The notes under the pieces: model-generated
Told to the model about the DNA's origin: nothing
The model's database searches: none
Seen by the model: the letters and a program-made list of their open reading frames with translations, nothing else
Made by a program: the position numbers and the translations under genes
Shown: positions 1-10,974 of the stretch, piece by piece
How the letters are laid out: the number at the start of each line of letters is the position of its first letter
How positions within the stretch are numbered: the stretch's first letter is position 1
Assembly: GCA_963921935.1 (NCBI GenBank)
Contig: OY998175.1
Coordinates: 207,096,655 to 207,160,654, forward strand
Direction of reading: 5' to 3'
Source: Galeruca laticollis
Taxonomy: Eukaryota; Arthropoda; Insecta; Coleoptera; Chrysomelidae
Length of the DNA stretch: 64,000 nt

Positions 1-94
1 AATTTACCGTGGATAGCCAGGGCGTAGAAAATATAAAAGGGCTGTTTGGTTAGATTTGTTTACTCAGCGATAATACAGTTGAATTATTGGATCT

Positions 95-1265
95 TTACCC
101 GTGCGTCATTAATATCTGATAACAATGTTAACTATTCAACAAAGAGTATATCTTATTAAGTGTTATGGTATTGGAGAAGTTTCGTACCAGTATGAAATTG
201 CAAAATTTCGCGAAAAATATCCATTACGCGGTGTGGATTATTAAAATTGATAAAGAAGTTTGATGAGACAGGATCTGTTCAAGACAAAAAGAAATTGAAA
301 AAGGCGTACGTTGAGGAGGATTATGCAGTTAGTGCACTAGCTATGCATTCGTTAAGGGAAAATCCCAAGTTGGGTCTACGAAAAAGAGCAGTTGAGGTTG
401 GTTTTTGCAAGAGTCATTTACAGAAAATATTTAAGCAAAACCAAATTCATCCATTCAAACCGAAATGTATTCATACCTTAAAAAATTATGATTATGCCAC
501 AAGGTTAGACTTTTATGCGATGATTGGTGAAAAATTCATGCATGACCGATTCTTTCACAATAATATTTTGTTTTCTTATGAAGCAACGTTTACAACAAAC
601 GGAGTCGTTTTTTCCGAAAACTGTCGTATTGGGCTAGTGAAAACCCGAGCTATAGGATTAACTGTAATATTCAATTTGCTAAGAAAGTTAATGTTTGGAG
701 TGCGATTTTACCGGATCGAATAACCGGACCGTGTTTTCTGGAAGATACATTAAATCAGCAGGTATATCTGTATTTGCTTGGACAACTTCTTAATACCTGA
801 ATTAGAAAATATATTCTTGGAGCAAAGGCATAAAATGTACTTTCAACATGATGGATGTTCGTCACATTCGAATTTGCTGATTAGAGGATGGTTGGATGAA
901 TATTTTCCTGGGCGATGAATAGAATGTTATGGACCAATATTTTTTCCACCCCGATCCCCGATTTAACTATTTTAGATTTTTTTTATGCGGCTACTTAAAA
1001 CAAAAAGTTTACGGAAATAATTTAAACCATAATATTGAAGACTTGAAACGAGCTATCATTGATACCGTTAACGAAATTGCTCCAAAAATGCTGCGAAATA
1101 CTTACAAAGAATTTACAAAGAGAATTGAGAGATGTTTTGAAGCTGGAGAAGGATATACTGAATAGATGTTTTAGTGTTTCTTACATTATTATTCTGTATT
1201 GATATTTTATATAGTGATTAGTATTCTTGAATAGTTAACGTTGTTGTCAAATATTTCTTAAATAA
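95..1265 (+). mobile_element. Degenerate Tc1/mariner-like element (DUF4817 type)
   Basis: The transposase remnant is flanked by an imperfect inverted repeat. The left copy (117-139) contains GTTAACTATTCAA and overlaps the transposase start; the right copy (1227-1250) is its near reverse complement. The sequence just left of this repeat (about 92-124) closely matches both arms of the short element at 48825-48992, so that one looks like a non-autonomous relative. The outer boundaries are not clear and the left side may run off the window. Confidence 0.55.
125..1165 (+). pseudogene. Mariner-like transposase, DUF4817 family, degenerate
   Basis: Reading starts at ATG 125 with an N-terminal helix-turn-helix of the kind that binds terminal repeats, is interrupted by a stop and shifts frame near 240. 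It continues to 723 (ending near the V-x-V-W block of these enzymes) and resumes at 929-1165 with the C-terminal module. The first catalytic Asp of the usual DEATF block is Tyr here (YEATFTTNG). The second is still visible in HDGCSSH near 850. The third block, normally PRSPDLxPLDFFLWGYLK, is decayed to FNYFRFFLCGYLK. The enzyme would cut and paste DNA at TA sites in the nucleus, but this copy is clearly inactive. Confidence 0.7.
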
Positions 1266-1485
1266 TGAAAATTATTCATAAAAGTTGACAGTTACTTGGT
1301 ACATCGTAAACGTCACTCACTAGATTAATACATTATTTTCAAACTTAGTCCAAAAATTCATTCGGTTTTCATAAAACTGGCTATAAAATGAGACTGGTTT
1401 TGAAAAACTTGTATGGGGTTTCAGAACAAGCAAAACTTTTTATCAAGATTGACATTTTTCACTAAAACTAATATTCAAAAAAATT

Positions 1486-2050
1486 TCACCTATAGGATAC
1501 CCCATCCGTGGACACGCTGTATGTACAACTATTAATCCGCGACTCTTCGCGGCTTCTCTGGGGGTGATCGTCTGGTCGGGTCCTCCGTTGGTCACCTCTT
1601 ATTATACGGCTCACATGTTGGAAATATTCTGGATCGGTCGTTGCCTCAACCCTTTGACTTTCAACGAGGATTGATTGGCGATTCAGTACGGTTGTGTAAC
1701 TCACTTAGTTTTGTCGACCTGGGATATTCGTTTTACCCCCTCGTTCAGGTTGCCTAAATCAAACTGGGTGTATTTGGTACCAGATCCCCCGTTCAACACA
1801 CTGCGGGATCTCGGTGAGGCGAGAGTTCGCTTCCGTCTCGGGCTCAACACGCACCGAGACTTCAGCTAGACGGGAAGGCTTCTGTTCTGGGCTACACACT
1901 CCGGGACTTCGACTAGGACGGTAGGTTTCCGTTCTAGGATCAACGCGCTCTAGAATTTCGGCCGAGGTATGCTTGTGTCTAACTTTGGGCTCAACACACT
2001 CCAAAGGGTCAACGACAAGCCGGGTGTTGATTTCAATCCCAGGTTCAACA
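1486..2050 (-). pseudogene. GC-rich coding remnant with a 16-residue tandem repeat
   Basis: On the minus strand one frame stays mostly open from 2004 to 1486, with a TGA at 1761-1759 and at least one further stop before the open segment that begins at 1704. The upstream part consists of about five degenerate units of 47-54 bp, each with a core like GGCTCAACACACTCC followed by a charged stretch; at protein level the units resemble ERVDPRTETYRPSRSP and VRVEPETEANSRLTE. Base composition is much richer in G+C than the flanks. I do not recognise the family. It could be a retroelement gag fragment or an exon of a repeat protein. Confidence 0.35.
1790..2050. repeat. Degenerate minisatellite, about 50-bp units
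   Basis: Roughly five imperfect copies. Their ends can be seen as CAACACACTCC-like motifs near 1845, 1900, 1948, 2000 and 2050. The period stays close to a multiple of three in several units, which fits a coding origin on the minus strand. Confidence 0.55.
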
Positions 2051-2255
2051 CACTCCAGGATATACTAAACTAACTCGGGTTATTGTATCCTTAACCCTTA
2101 CATGTAATTACAAAATTCATGTTGTTGCTCATATTGTTTTAATTTTATTTATTGTAACCCTAAATTTTACTTGTTACAAGTGTCTCTGGGCTGACCCTAC
2201 TTAAATATGGATCAGGGGTACAATTTATTTCAATAATTTGGTAAGAAGTACGCAG

Positions 2256-2279
2256 CTGAAAAAAGGTTGAGAACCGCTG
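2256..2279. mobile_element. hAT-type terminal inverted repeat (right end)
   Basis: Read on the minus strand this is CAGCGGTTCTCAACCTTTTT, the widespread terminal sequence of hAT elements and their MITEs. If it is a right end, the 8-bp target duplication would start at 2280. No matching left end was found between 1 and 2250, so the element is truncated or the left end has decayed. Confidence 0.45.
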
Positions 2280-3190
2280 TTCTATGGCAGCAATACAGAG
2301 TCCAAAAGCGACAATATGTAATGAAACAAGTATATTCAGTGTATCTCCATTTTCTTTAACAGGATATCATAATATGCGAAATAAGTCGTATGCTATCTGT
2401 ATTATAACTGCATTCTATTTACAAAAATATCTCAATATTAAAACCGCCTGTACTTCCTACGCTCCTGATAAAACGATTTCGTCTACAGCCGTAATTCTCC
2501 TATTTTTATCTATCCCCTCTCTTCATTTCCAATCTACACGTTGGAAGTATGCCCTTAAAATATTCCTTTTTATTTATAAGAGAAATAATTCTCCATTAAA
2601 TTTCCACATAAAACGATAATTCTCTCATAGTCAACGGGAAAATATAAGGGTCACATGGCATTACCAGTGTGTTAGAGAAAGACAATAGTGAGACAGTCAA
2701 TCAAACGCCAGCGTAGATTATTATTCTAGACGAATACGAATCGCGCGTGCGCATCTTGAAGATGTTTATCTGTACATCTGAGTACTCACTGGGTACGTCA
2801 CTCAATATGGCTGTTTAGCTCAAAACGGGTGTTTATTCGAACATTTTATTTAAAATAATTGAAGAATTAGTAAGTTTTATTTTTATTTTTTTATTTATTA
2901 CCTATTAGAATATTACTTTCATTTAAAAATAGTAGGTACTTTCATTAGATTTTGATGTTATTTAAGTTTATTATCATAGCGTTTTTTAATTTGTACTGTG
3001 TGTATTTACACTGAGAATTCGTTCCTCATTTCCATACAAACTTAAAGAACACTAAAATTTTATTTACTAATACGTTCAAACCCCAGATGTTCAGAGACAA
3101 ATTTCACGTTGCCAAATCTGAAAAAAGTAAAGGTTTTAACCGCTTACAAACTGAAAACTAGAGCAATTTTCAGCATCACAATAAAATGTT
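2280..3190. other. Stretch with no recognisable gene
   Basis: It holds one open frame (2284-2619, plus) of low-complexity composition that matches no family I know and shows no coding signature. The rest is AT-rich sequence. Confidence 0.4.
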
Positions 3191-3540
3191 CAACAAATAG
3201 ATGGGATTAATTATCTGACGATAAAACATATGCGCCCTCAGACACTGTATATAAACTTCAATGACCAGAATGTAATGCTGTCTATTTGGGTCAAACCATT
3301 AGAAATTTCATACAATGAACACTTACAAGCATACATATAAAAACACCAGAGAAATCTCACTACGCAAAATATCTACTTGACACCCAATATTCATTGACAC
3401 CTGACACTGAACTAGAAGTACTTCATATTTGTGATAAGAAACTAGAACTGTATGTCCTTGAATTAGAAGACCCACAATATGAAGTCACCAATGAACAGAT
3501 AAATCTAGAGAGTTTTCCACTTTTGAACTGTCTTCTTAAG
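3190..3540 (+). pseudogene. GIY-YIG endonuclease remnant (Penelope-like element)
   Basis: In frame 1 from about 3241 the translation reads DTVYKLQ, stop, PECNAVYLGQT, and later HYAKYLLDTQYSLTPDTELE. This is the pattern of the GIY-YIG endonuclease found at the C-terminus of Penelope-like retroelements (VYKLxC.C...Y.GQT, then a conserved H.A.HL..T.H). Two in-frame stops interrupt it, and the middle arm is out of frame. No reverse transcriptase part is visible next to it, so it is a fragment. The family assignment comes from the motif alone. Confidence 0.5.
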
Positions 3541-3821
3541 TAATAATTGTGAAGATCGGCAGATACCGTTTTCCTAGTTTTCTATATCACTGTATATTTA
3601 TACAGATCTTAAATGGGAAGAATATATCCCATAAGGCGAATAGGATAGGCCATCTAAGCTTCAATATTTGTAATATCATGTCTTCTTGGTATTGCCAAAA
3701 ATAATTATTAAACATCAGTCATTAAACAGGTAGGCATCACATGACATGTAACTTCTATCATTCTGACGATGATAGCAATATCGGAACAATTGTCAAATTT
3801 TTTAGAATTTTTACCATTTTT

Positions 3822-3925
3822 TCAATATATTGTGGAATTATTTAGAATCAGTTAGTTTCATTTTAAAAAGTAATATGAGTAGATTCCACAGAGTAAGTGT
3901 CGAAACAGTATATTTCATTAAAAAA
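3822..3925 (+). repeat. Dispersed repeat, copy 1 (relative of the 47.77-47.87 kb sequence)
   Basis: Starting at ATATTGTGGAATTA, this stretch parallels 47769-47872: both continue with AGTTTCATTTtAAAA, then TAATATGAG, then ATTCCAC and GTAAGxGTCGA. Identity is high enough to see by eye and is lost after about 3925. It occupies the front of the long open frame around the next exon and argues that this front part is not coding. Confidence 0.6.
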
Positions 3926-4061
3926 TTATTATTACGTTGCTGTGCGTCCCTGTCTTATTCAATACACCAAACTAAATTACTCTTTTTCTTCAAACCTTTC
4001 AAACGGCACCACCTAATAACAAAAACACAAAATTCAATTAACTTTTTTCCTTATTTTGCAG

Positions 4062-4325
4062 GTTTGTTAGTAATATTAGATGGTTACTTGTTCGCTGAAG
4101 AGCAAGAAACAAAACAAAAGAACGTTTCGTCCGTTCCGACGGTCCAAGAAAAACTGATGGACGTATCGGCAACATTCTCCTCGACTCCGAATGAAAGTAG
4201 TAAGAATCAATCGAACGCCACATTCGTGGAAAACATTATGGAGGTGCTGTCGTTTCTCAAGAGCGGCGTTAGGGTTTTCCAACACTTCTTATCGAGATCT
4301 AACGTTTCCAAGTTACTCCACCAAG
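4062..4325 (+). CDS. Internal exon of an unrecognised (possibly secreted) protein
   Basis: A strong 3' splice site (a pyrimidine-rich tract ending TTATTTTGCAG at 4061) and a donor AAG|GTAGGT at 4325/4326 bound 264 bp. The exon starts at codon position 2 and ends at position 1, so it is symmetric and 88 codons long. Codon use and G+C differ from the AT-rich flanks. The peptide opens with a short hydrophobic stretch (GLLVILDGYLFA), then is polar and Ser/Thr-rich, with Asn-x-Ser/Thr sequons (NVS, NES, NQS, NAT), and ends with FVENIMEVLSFLKSG. The hydrophobic start followed by EEQETK could be the end of a signal peptide begun in an upstream exon. A decayed copy lies at 10975-11090. I do not recognise the family, and no other exon of the gene was identified here. 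Confidence 0.5.
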
Positions 4326-4614
4326 GTAGGTAATTGAAATGCGATCTAATTTATTTTATTTATAGACTCCCTAAGGGATTTTTATTCATTATTAAGCGTG
4401 TTGAATACTTTTTTGTACAAGGTGAGGCGTTATTTCCCGTTCTTATTATTTTGTAGGAGAACTTTCCTACTGTAATGGATTGAAACACAAAACTATTCGC
4501 TTAAACTATTTATTGTACTAATTTGCAATATATTTTGAATATTACATAAACTGTTCACTTAAACTAATATTTATTTAGAAGAATTCGATGTTACACCCGA
4601 GTGGGTTGACTATA
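4326..4614. other. Flank between exon and mariner-like element
   Basis: AT-rich sequence following the splice donor. No gene is seen. Confidence 0.4.
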
Positions 4615-5266
4615 CAGGGTGTTTTCAAATGACACTTACAACGTTTGCATGTAGATACCTCTCGTAAAATTGGACAAGATGATATAGGGATTCAGGGGTC
4701 CAACCCATTTACTTTTCGAAATACAGGGCGTTAAAGTTATGAAAAATATAGTGTTTTAATTTGATTCTTAAATGTAAAAGGGCATATTTTGATGGAAAAA
4801 CATGTTTCAATTTTTGATCCAGTGGTGTACATTTGGAAGAATATGTCACCTTTCTTCTCCCATTTTTTAGGCCACTGGCATTTGAAGCTATTTTTATTTG
4901 ATTTTGTATTTCTCAATAGTTTTCACGTGAAAAATGCAAAACCTTTATGTATCAAAAAATTTGTAGTTTTCAAGATATTTAATGTTTTTATTAAGTCTGC
5001 AGGATCACTTTTTAATAAAAAAATAAAAAAATATTGTTCCTGAATGTTTTTTTAATAACTACCAAACTACTAATGGTTAGAATATGTAACAGGAACTAAT
5101 TTGTGAAACAGCAATGCATATAAAACATTGAGAGAGGATTGTTGAAAATACTTTTTCAAACTTGTGATTTTATTAAGAAAAGAATTAATGATAATAAAAA
5201 ATAAGATAATTACAAAGTTAAATAATATCCCATTCAAACATAATTTTTAACTAAGCAGCCAACAAA

Positions 5267-5417
5267 TTACAAAAGATGTTCAAAATGTTGTCCATTTACA
5301 TTTACACATAATCTGCAACGTTTTCTCATTGAAAATGGCATACTTTGGAAAGACTGGCGATTGCCGGAAATAATTTCTGTAACTCCATGGATTCTTGCTA
5401 TCAGTGCCTCCTCCGTA
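5267..5417 (-). pseudogene. Inverted copy of the transposase C-terminus in the left arm
   Basis: The minus strand reads EEALIARIHGVTEIISGN through NVNGQHFEHLL and a stop, the standard end of DUF4817 transposases (R...LCxxxNGxHFEHLL). It is the reverse-complement partner of 6316-6466 and shows that the inverted duplication captured coding sequence. Confidence 0.7.
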
Positions 5418-5530
5418 TAGTAGGCTATGGATGTCAATAATGAAATGGTAAATGTCATTTTGTTTAACGTCAAAACGAAAATTTATTATTTGTAATTAAA
5501 TTGGTTTGTGCAACTTTCACACTTTTTGTT

Positions 5531-6492
5531 ATGATTGATTATACTTTTGAAGAAATGGCTGATATGCCACTAATATACGGGGAAACCAGAAAGAATGGTA
5601 GACGTTCTAAGCGCTTGTATAGAGAAAGATATCCAAATCTACCTAGATTTCCATGTCACACAACATTTTCTCAAATTGACAGGTCATTACGAGAATTTGG
5701 ACAATTCAATTCCAAATTACAAGGTAGCGGTAGAAAACGAACTGTACGAACTGTGCAATTAGAAGAGGCTGTTCTAGACCGTATTGAAAATAGACCCGAT
5801 TTAAGCACTCGCACCATTGGCAAATCTTTGAATGTAAGTAACTCAACTATGTGGAATATTTTAAATGAACAACAGTTGTATCCTTATAAATATACCCAAG
5901 TTCAGGCCCTAAAACCAACAGATGACGAAAATCCGTATGTTATTCGACAACGTGGATTTCAGGAAAAATTCTCGCTTAACGTGTGGGCAGGCATTCTTGG
6001 AGATTGTATAGTGGGTCCATATTTATTATCTAATAAACTCATTGGTAATATTTATTGTAATTTTGGAGAGAAATCCTGCCTGATTTATTAAACGACCTTG
6101 TACCAATAAATATTAGGGCGAATATGGATAATGTATGGTTTCAGTACGATGGGGCATCTGTACATTATTCTCTAGCGGCCAGACACCTCATAACCCAACA
6201 ATACGGAAACAACGGGATAGGCCGAGGTGAACCCAATATGTGGCCTGCGAGGTCACTGGATTTAAATCCAATCGATTTCTTTCTGTGGGTTTACATGAAG
6301 TCCATAGTCTACAATAGTAAAAACGGAGCAGGAACTGATAGCAAGAATCCATGCAGCTACAGAAATTATTTCCGGCAATCGCCAGTATTTCCAATGTATG
6401 CGATTTTCAATGAGAAAACGTTGCAGATTATGTGTATATGTAAATGGACAAAATTTTTAACATCTTTTGTAATTTGTTGGATGCTTAGTTAA
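5531..6492 (+). pseudogene. DUF4817-type mariner-like transposase, first catalytic block deleted
   Basis: I take ATG 5531 as the start because a sister element at 55441 begins at the equivalent FEExADM position. The N-terminal DNA-binding domain (FEEMADMPLIYGE...) and linker are intact. After ALKPTDDENPYV about 40 residues normally holding the DET/A-F block are missing, so the first catalytic Asp is gone. The frame breaks near 6090, then 6124 onward gives FQYDGASVHYS (second Asp) and SLDLNPIDFFLW (third). The C-terminus is out of frame after about 6330; its correct reading survives only in the inverted left arm. Confidence 0.7.
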
Positions 6493-7145
6493 AAATTATG
6501 ATTGAATGGGATATTATTTAACTTTGTAATTATCATATTTTTTATTGTCATTAATTATTTTGTTAATAAAATCACAAGTTTGGAAAAGTATTTTCAATAA
6601 TCCTCTCTCAATGTTTTATATGCATTGCTGTTTCACAAATTAGTTCCTGTTACATATTCTAACCATTAGTGGTTTGCTAATTATTAAAAAACATTCGAGA
6701 AAAAAAGTGATCTTGCAGACTTCATAAAAACATTAAATATCTTGAAAACCACAAATTTTTTTATATGTAAAGGTTTTGCGATTTTCACGTGAAAACTATT
6801 GAGGAATACAAAATCAAATAAAAATAGCTTCAAATGCCAGTGTCGTAAAAATGGGAGGGGAAAGGTGACATATTCTTCCAAATGTACACCACTGGATCAA
6901 GAATTGAAACAGGTTTTTCCATCAAAATATCCCCTTTTACATTTAAAAACAACCTGCCAAAAGTAAGATCAATATATTCATCCAGTTTAAAGTTATCAAA
7001 TTAAAACATTATATTTTTCATAACTTTAACTGTATTTCGAAAAGTAAATGGGTTGGACCCCTCAATCCCTATATCATCTTTTCCAATTTTACGAGAGGTA
7101 TCTACATGCAAACGTTGTAAGTGTCATTTGAAAACACCCTGTATA

Positions 7146-7533
7146 ATAATAATTACTACATACTGTAAAGATTGACTTGAGACTGACGACTAACGTCTCG
7201 ATATTTTTTATATGTTTACCATAGACAAAAATATCGTGAAAATTATAAAATATGCTGATTCTTATTCACGTTATCTTACTTAGAATTCTGAGTACTATTT
7301 GTAATTAAAGTGAATATAGAGTTATAGTTAATTTGTCATCTTATAATAATATCATGTCATTTATCATACCATATATCGTATCATATCAAGTTGTCAGCAT
7401 TTAATTAAAAACTAGTTTGTACTTTTCTTACATGTTTTATTCATTCTGCTTGTAGCTCTGACACTATAAAGTTGTATTGTAAAATTGAAATTAAACTTTT
7501 TTAAAAGATATTTCGAAAGCAAAATATCTTAAC
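7146..7533 (+). other. Possible 5' LTR of a gypsy-type element
   Basis: This is the sequence immediately upstream of a retroviral-type primer binding site, where the 5' LTR should lie. It is AT-rich and contains CACTATAAAG near 7462. No second copy (3' LTR) was found in the window, so the left boundary is not defined and the call rests on position only. Confidence 0.25.
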
Positions 7534-7551
7534 TGGCGCAGTCAGTAGGAT
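7534..7551 (+). promoter_or_regulatory. Primer binding site resembling tRNA-Ser 3' end
   Basis: TGGCGCAGTCAGTAGGAT matches the complement of the 3' end of an insect tRNA-Ser (TGGCGCAGTCGGCAGGAT) at 16 of 18 positions. Several gypsy-type elements prime with tRNA-Ser. It sits 2 kb before a gypsy-like gag remnant on the same strand. Confidence 0.5.
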
Positions 7552-8300
7552 ATAGTCGAAGTTCGGTATTTTCGGGAAATAACGGCATCGAGACCAGTTC
7601 TCTGAAAAAAACAAATGAGAGTTTCAACGACAACCTACACCATCTAGGGGTAAACAGGATCACGTAGGGAGAACTTCAAGAAGTACCGAGTTTTCCTATT
7701 ACACCTTCCTAATTTCAGGATTGCTAACATTTATTTTCCGCTTGGAAATATACTTTACTTTTTAATTATAGTACATTAGTTAATAGAAAATATATACTGT
7801 GACGCTTTTACTTCGGAGGCAACGACGGTGCGCTGCGCTGCGCGTGATTTATCGGTAGCGGCCTCTTGCCCTACCTCTTAACGCATCGGAACGTCACTTC
7901 TGACACCTTGGAATCCCTACACTTTCTCGGGCGCCAGATTTTTAACGTGGTTGTCTCCACGGCCCCTCGACTACACTCGTCGAGAGTTCCAGGCAGTCTC
8001 AGATGGAGGTACGGTAAATTCCAGGGGTCTATTGCTGTCAAAATCCGGTGGTTATTGCTAAATAAAACAAATGTTCTCGCTAGTCTTAAAATAAAAGGTA
8101 TGCTCCTGGTCCACTCTACGGGAAGCTAAAATTCGTGCAGCCAAATAACTACTTTACTATGGGTAGGTGCTAATCTATAGTCGGTCAATAAAACACCAAG
8201 GTTCGGTTTATATTTTAATTCTATATTAATTTTTATAAAGTCAACTAAGCCGTTATATACGATAAAGGTAACTTAAGATAAATAAATTAATACAGGTAAT
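7552..8300. other. Leader-like region
   Basis: It holds one 87-codon open frame (7866-8129, plus) in a slightly GC-richer stretch. I do not recognise it. It may be untranslated leader of the gypsy-type element. Confidence 0.3.
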
Positions 8301-8309
8301 GGGAGGAAC

Positions 8310-8610
8310 TAGAAACGACCGGGGTTGTCACTTATTAAATTATTGGGGTTGTTGATTTAAAATATAAGAAAGCCCTAGCGGATATGTATGCCTGGCGCTT
8401 CCTTATATTTCAATCTAAACCTCTTCACGGAAAATTGAAAGAAAATAACTAGAAGAGACTGGGGTTGCAAATTACTAAATTATTGAGGTTGTCGATTTAA
8501 AATATTAGAAAGCCCTAGCGGATATATATGCCTGGCGCTCCTGGATATTTCAATCTAAACCTCTTCACGGAAAATTGAAAGAAAATAATTAGAAAAGACC
8601 GGACTCCGGT
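8310..8610 (+). repeat. Tandem duplication, unit about 140 bp
   Basis: Two copies share GAAAGCCCTAGCGGATATxT, ATGCCTGGCGCT, TATTTCAATCTAAACC and TCTTCACGGAAAATTGAAAG. The shared core begins near 8369 and 8509. Confidence 0.75.
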
Positions 8611-8639
8611 AATGCCAAGATGTTCCAACTTATTGTTAA

Positions 8640-8965
8640 AACACGAAAAATAAACACAATGAATACACTAGATTTGTGATTGAAAAGACCACTTAATTTC
8701 GAACCGTTATAATTAAAACTTCTTAACTTCTACCACAACCAAATTCTCGTGGTACTTATACACCAGAAGAAATCTCAAAAGAAATTAAATTTTTAAAATG
8801 CGGAAAATAAACACAATGAATACACTAGATTTGCGATTGAAAAGAACACTAAACTTCGAATCGGTATAATTAAAAACGTCTTACCTTCAACAATAACCAA
8901 ATTCTCGTGGTATTTATACACCAAAAGAAAACTCCAAAGAAATTATTAAATTTTTAAAAGAAACA
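8640..8965 (+). repeat. Tandem duplication, unit about 160 bp
   Basis: Two copies share GAAAATAAACACAATGAATA, CACTAGATTTG and AACCAAATTCTCGTGGTA; they start near 8645 and 8802. With the preceding duplication this gives a leader built of two different tandem pairs. Confidence 0.75.
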
Positions 8966-9550
8966 AGAAAAGAAAGAAAAAACCCAAAAATACGATTCGG
9001 CGGAACGGTATTTACGGTTTCTTTCGTCTAGTAATCTACACAACTGACTACCTACACCCGACTCGACTCTTCGCATATGCCTAACACATTTCCATCTCCT
9101 CGATTAGTTCGACCTGCGCGCTACTCACTGCATCGTATGGCGGTGGCGAAACCAATATCTGAAATTTCGGTGGTCTCAGCCGGAATAAACATTTTACATG
9201 AAATAAATAATTTCCCCACGGAAACTAGACAGTAAAATAAAAATATTATTGGAACTTAAAACAACTATATCTCTTATGTGTCAAACTATTTCTACCCAGA
9301 AACTAGAGAGTAAATAATAATGTCCTTTTGACACTTAAAATAGTTATAAATCTTTTAGCTGAACATATACTCGGCGACATTAACTACAAAGTAATTTTTA
9401 TTCAGAGGCCAAAATACATAACGGATGATATAATATAAAATAAATATATTCAGTGACAAAAATACAAAAATGAAAATACACTCTGTGACACAAGGAAACT
9501 TTCAGTAACGAGAACCTCGTTACAATACATATATAGTTGTCAATTTATTA
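8966..9550. other. Stretch upstream of the gag remnant
   Basis: AT-rich. An imperfect duplicated motif, GAAACTAGAxAGTAAA, occurs at about 9220 and 9299. No gene is seen. Confidence 0.35.
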
Positions 9551-10255
9551 ATGAACGAGTCTGATACAAATATTGAAGAATTGATTTCAAGTTTCAATAA
9601 TTCATTAAATATAGAAAAAAACGTTAGCTGTAATAATATTAATCCAAACAATATGGCTAATAATAATGAACAACTTAACATTGAAATGTTGAAATTAACA
9701 GATATAATTTTACCTTTTGACGACAATAGCTCAACTCCTACAATTTATAGAGAACTGTCAATTTTTTATAGATACATATAGTAATGTAGATAATGTAGTT
9801 ATTAATAATTATATTTTACGAGCAATTCGTTCTAAATTATTAGGAAGGGTTAATCTTTTAGTTGGCTGTACAACAGAAATAGATAATTGGAATTTATCAA
9901 AAGACGGATTTGAACAATGTTTTGGCGATAAGAGATTACTAGAATGTTTGGAGCAGGACTTCTTAATAGCCCATCCTTTTGAAAACGAATCAACATTAGA
10001 TTTTGCTAGAAGGCTACAAGTGTTAAAAAAAGCCACTTGGTTCAAACAATTAATAGTTTTTCAGTAACAGAAATGCATGTTAAAACTAAAGAAATATATC
10101 GTAGACAATACTACCAAATGGCTTTGAAAACGTTTATTAGAAATTGAACCGATTTGCTACAACATACAATTAGAATTAAGAATTCAGCAATCGAAGCTGC
10201 TATTATATTTATTATAGAAGAAGATAATTTTAATTACTCTGAAAATAATTTTTAA
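9551..10255 (+). pseudogene. gag: Ty3/gypsy-type gag remnant
   Basis: The frame opens at ATG 9551 with an Asn-rich start and shifts near 9745 into a second frame (to about 10065), then a third. The second segment carries the capsid-like pattern of gypsy-group Gag proteins: ENCQFFIDTYSNVDN, then RSKLLGRVNLLVG, then the block CFGDKRLLECLEQDF and ENESTLDFARRLQ. Gag would form the particle that packages the element RNA. No zinc knuckle, protease or polymerase follows, so the copy is truncated. It lies downstream of the tRNA-Ser-type primer site on the same strand and may belong to the same element. Confidence 0.6.
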
Positions 10256-10339
10256 TTTTAAACTTTTGCCATAAATTCAGAAAATTGCAATATACAAAAA
10301 AGTTAGTTTTAATATTTAAAACAGTTTATTTTTTATTGT

Positions 10340-10720
10340 AACTTGATCACCTCTTACAAATATCATCATCCACAAAAGCATATTTAGTAATTTCCAGTTT
10401 ATTAAGAGGGGGCCTTGAAATACCAGTTTATTTCAGTGGTTGTTGTGTTATAAGCTCTTCTGTTTCAATAGTTCCTTTTCGGACTGCATGTTCACTTTCC
10501 TTTCTCTTATTTGTGATCACCTTTTCTAAATTTTCTATTAACTTATATATTTTTTTCAGTTTTCCTTACAATTTTTCATGGAATCCGATCAAATGCCTTT
10601 CCAAATCTAAGAAAGGTGAATCCGCCTCAATTTTTTTCTGACATATTTTTTACTGTGATGGCACGATCTTGTATACCTAGTCTTTCTTTTCCCCCTTTTT
10701 GAAAATAGAAACAAAATTTT
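10340..10720 (-). pseudogene. Non-LTR reverse transcriptase fragment
   Basis: The minus strand shows, through frameshifts, a block ending FGKAFDRIP (the usual D-x-x-K-A-F-D-R-V-P motif of non-LTR RTs), then IYKLIENLEKVITNK, and later ITKYAFVDD, where the YADD catalytic box is expected. The order and spacing fit a shortened RT palm. Highly degenerate; the clade cannot be told. Confidence 0.45.
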
Positions 10721-10974
10721 TCGTTCACAATCCATAAATTATAAAAAGAAATAACTATTCATAAAAAATAATCTATGAAGGTAAAAGAAAGTTCTTTGTT
10801 GTGCAATTCTTGAAATTTTTAAAGTTTCTCAAAGCCCATCCTCGCAATATAATCCAGAAGGCATTATATCTTCCCAACACATTTTATCGTCGGAAACAGG
10901 TTGAAAAGTTCTTTGAGAATAGACTCTAAACATAAACCATAAAATAAACTTAAAGGGCTAGTAGTCTCGATTTT

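Larger units (their letters stand above)
4615..7141 (+). mobile_element. Mariner-like element with about 0.8-kb inverted arms
   Basis: The ends are CAGGGTGTTTTCAAATGACA and its reverse complement, each flanked by TA (4613-4614 and 7142-7143), the target duplication of Tc1/mariner elements. The inverted repeat is not a short terminal one: it can be followed from 4615 to about 5431 and from 7141 back to about 6301. The left arm therefore carries an inverted copy of the transposase C-terminus. The central 870 bp holds the N-terminus and core of the gene. Confidence 0.75.

Noticed and set aside
1675..1869. Plus-strand open frame in the GC-rich region
   Set aside because: Shadow of the minus-strand repeat-containing frame.
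3830..4061. N-terminal part of the 167-codon open frame before the exon
   Set aside because: Part of it is the dispersed repeat also present at 47.8 kb, and a strong splice acceptor ends at 4061.
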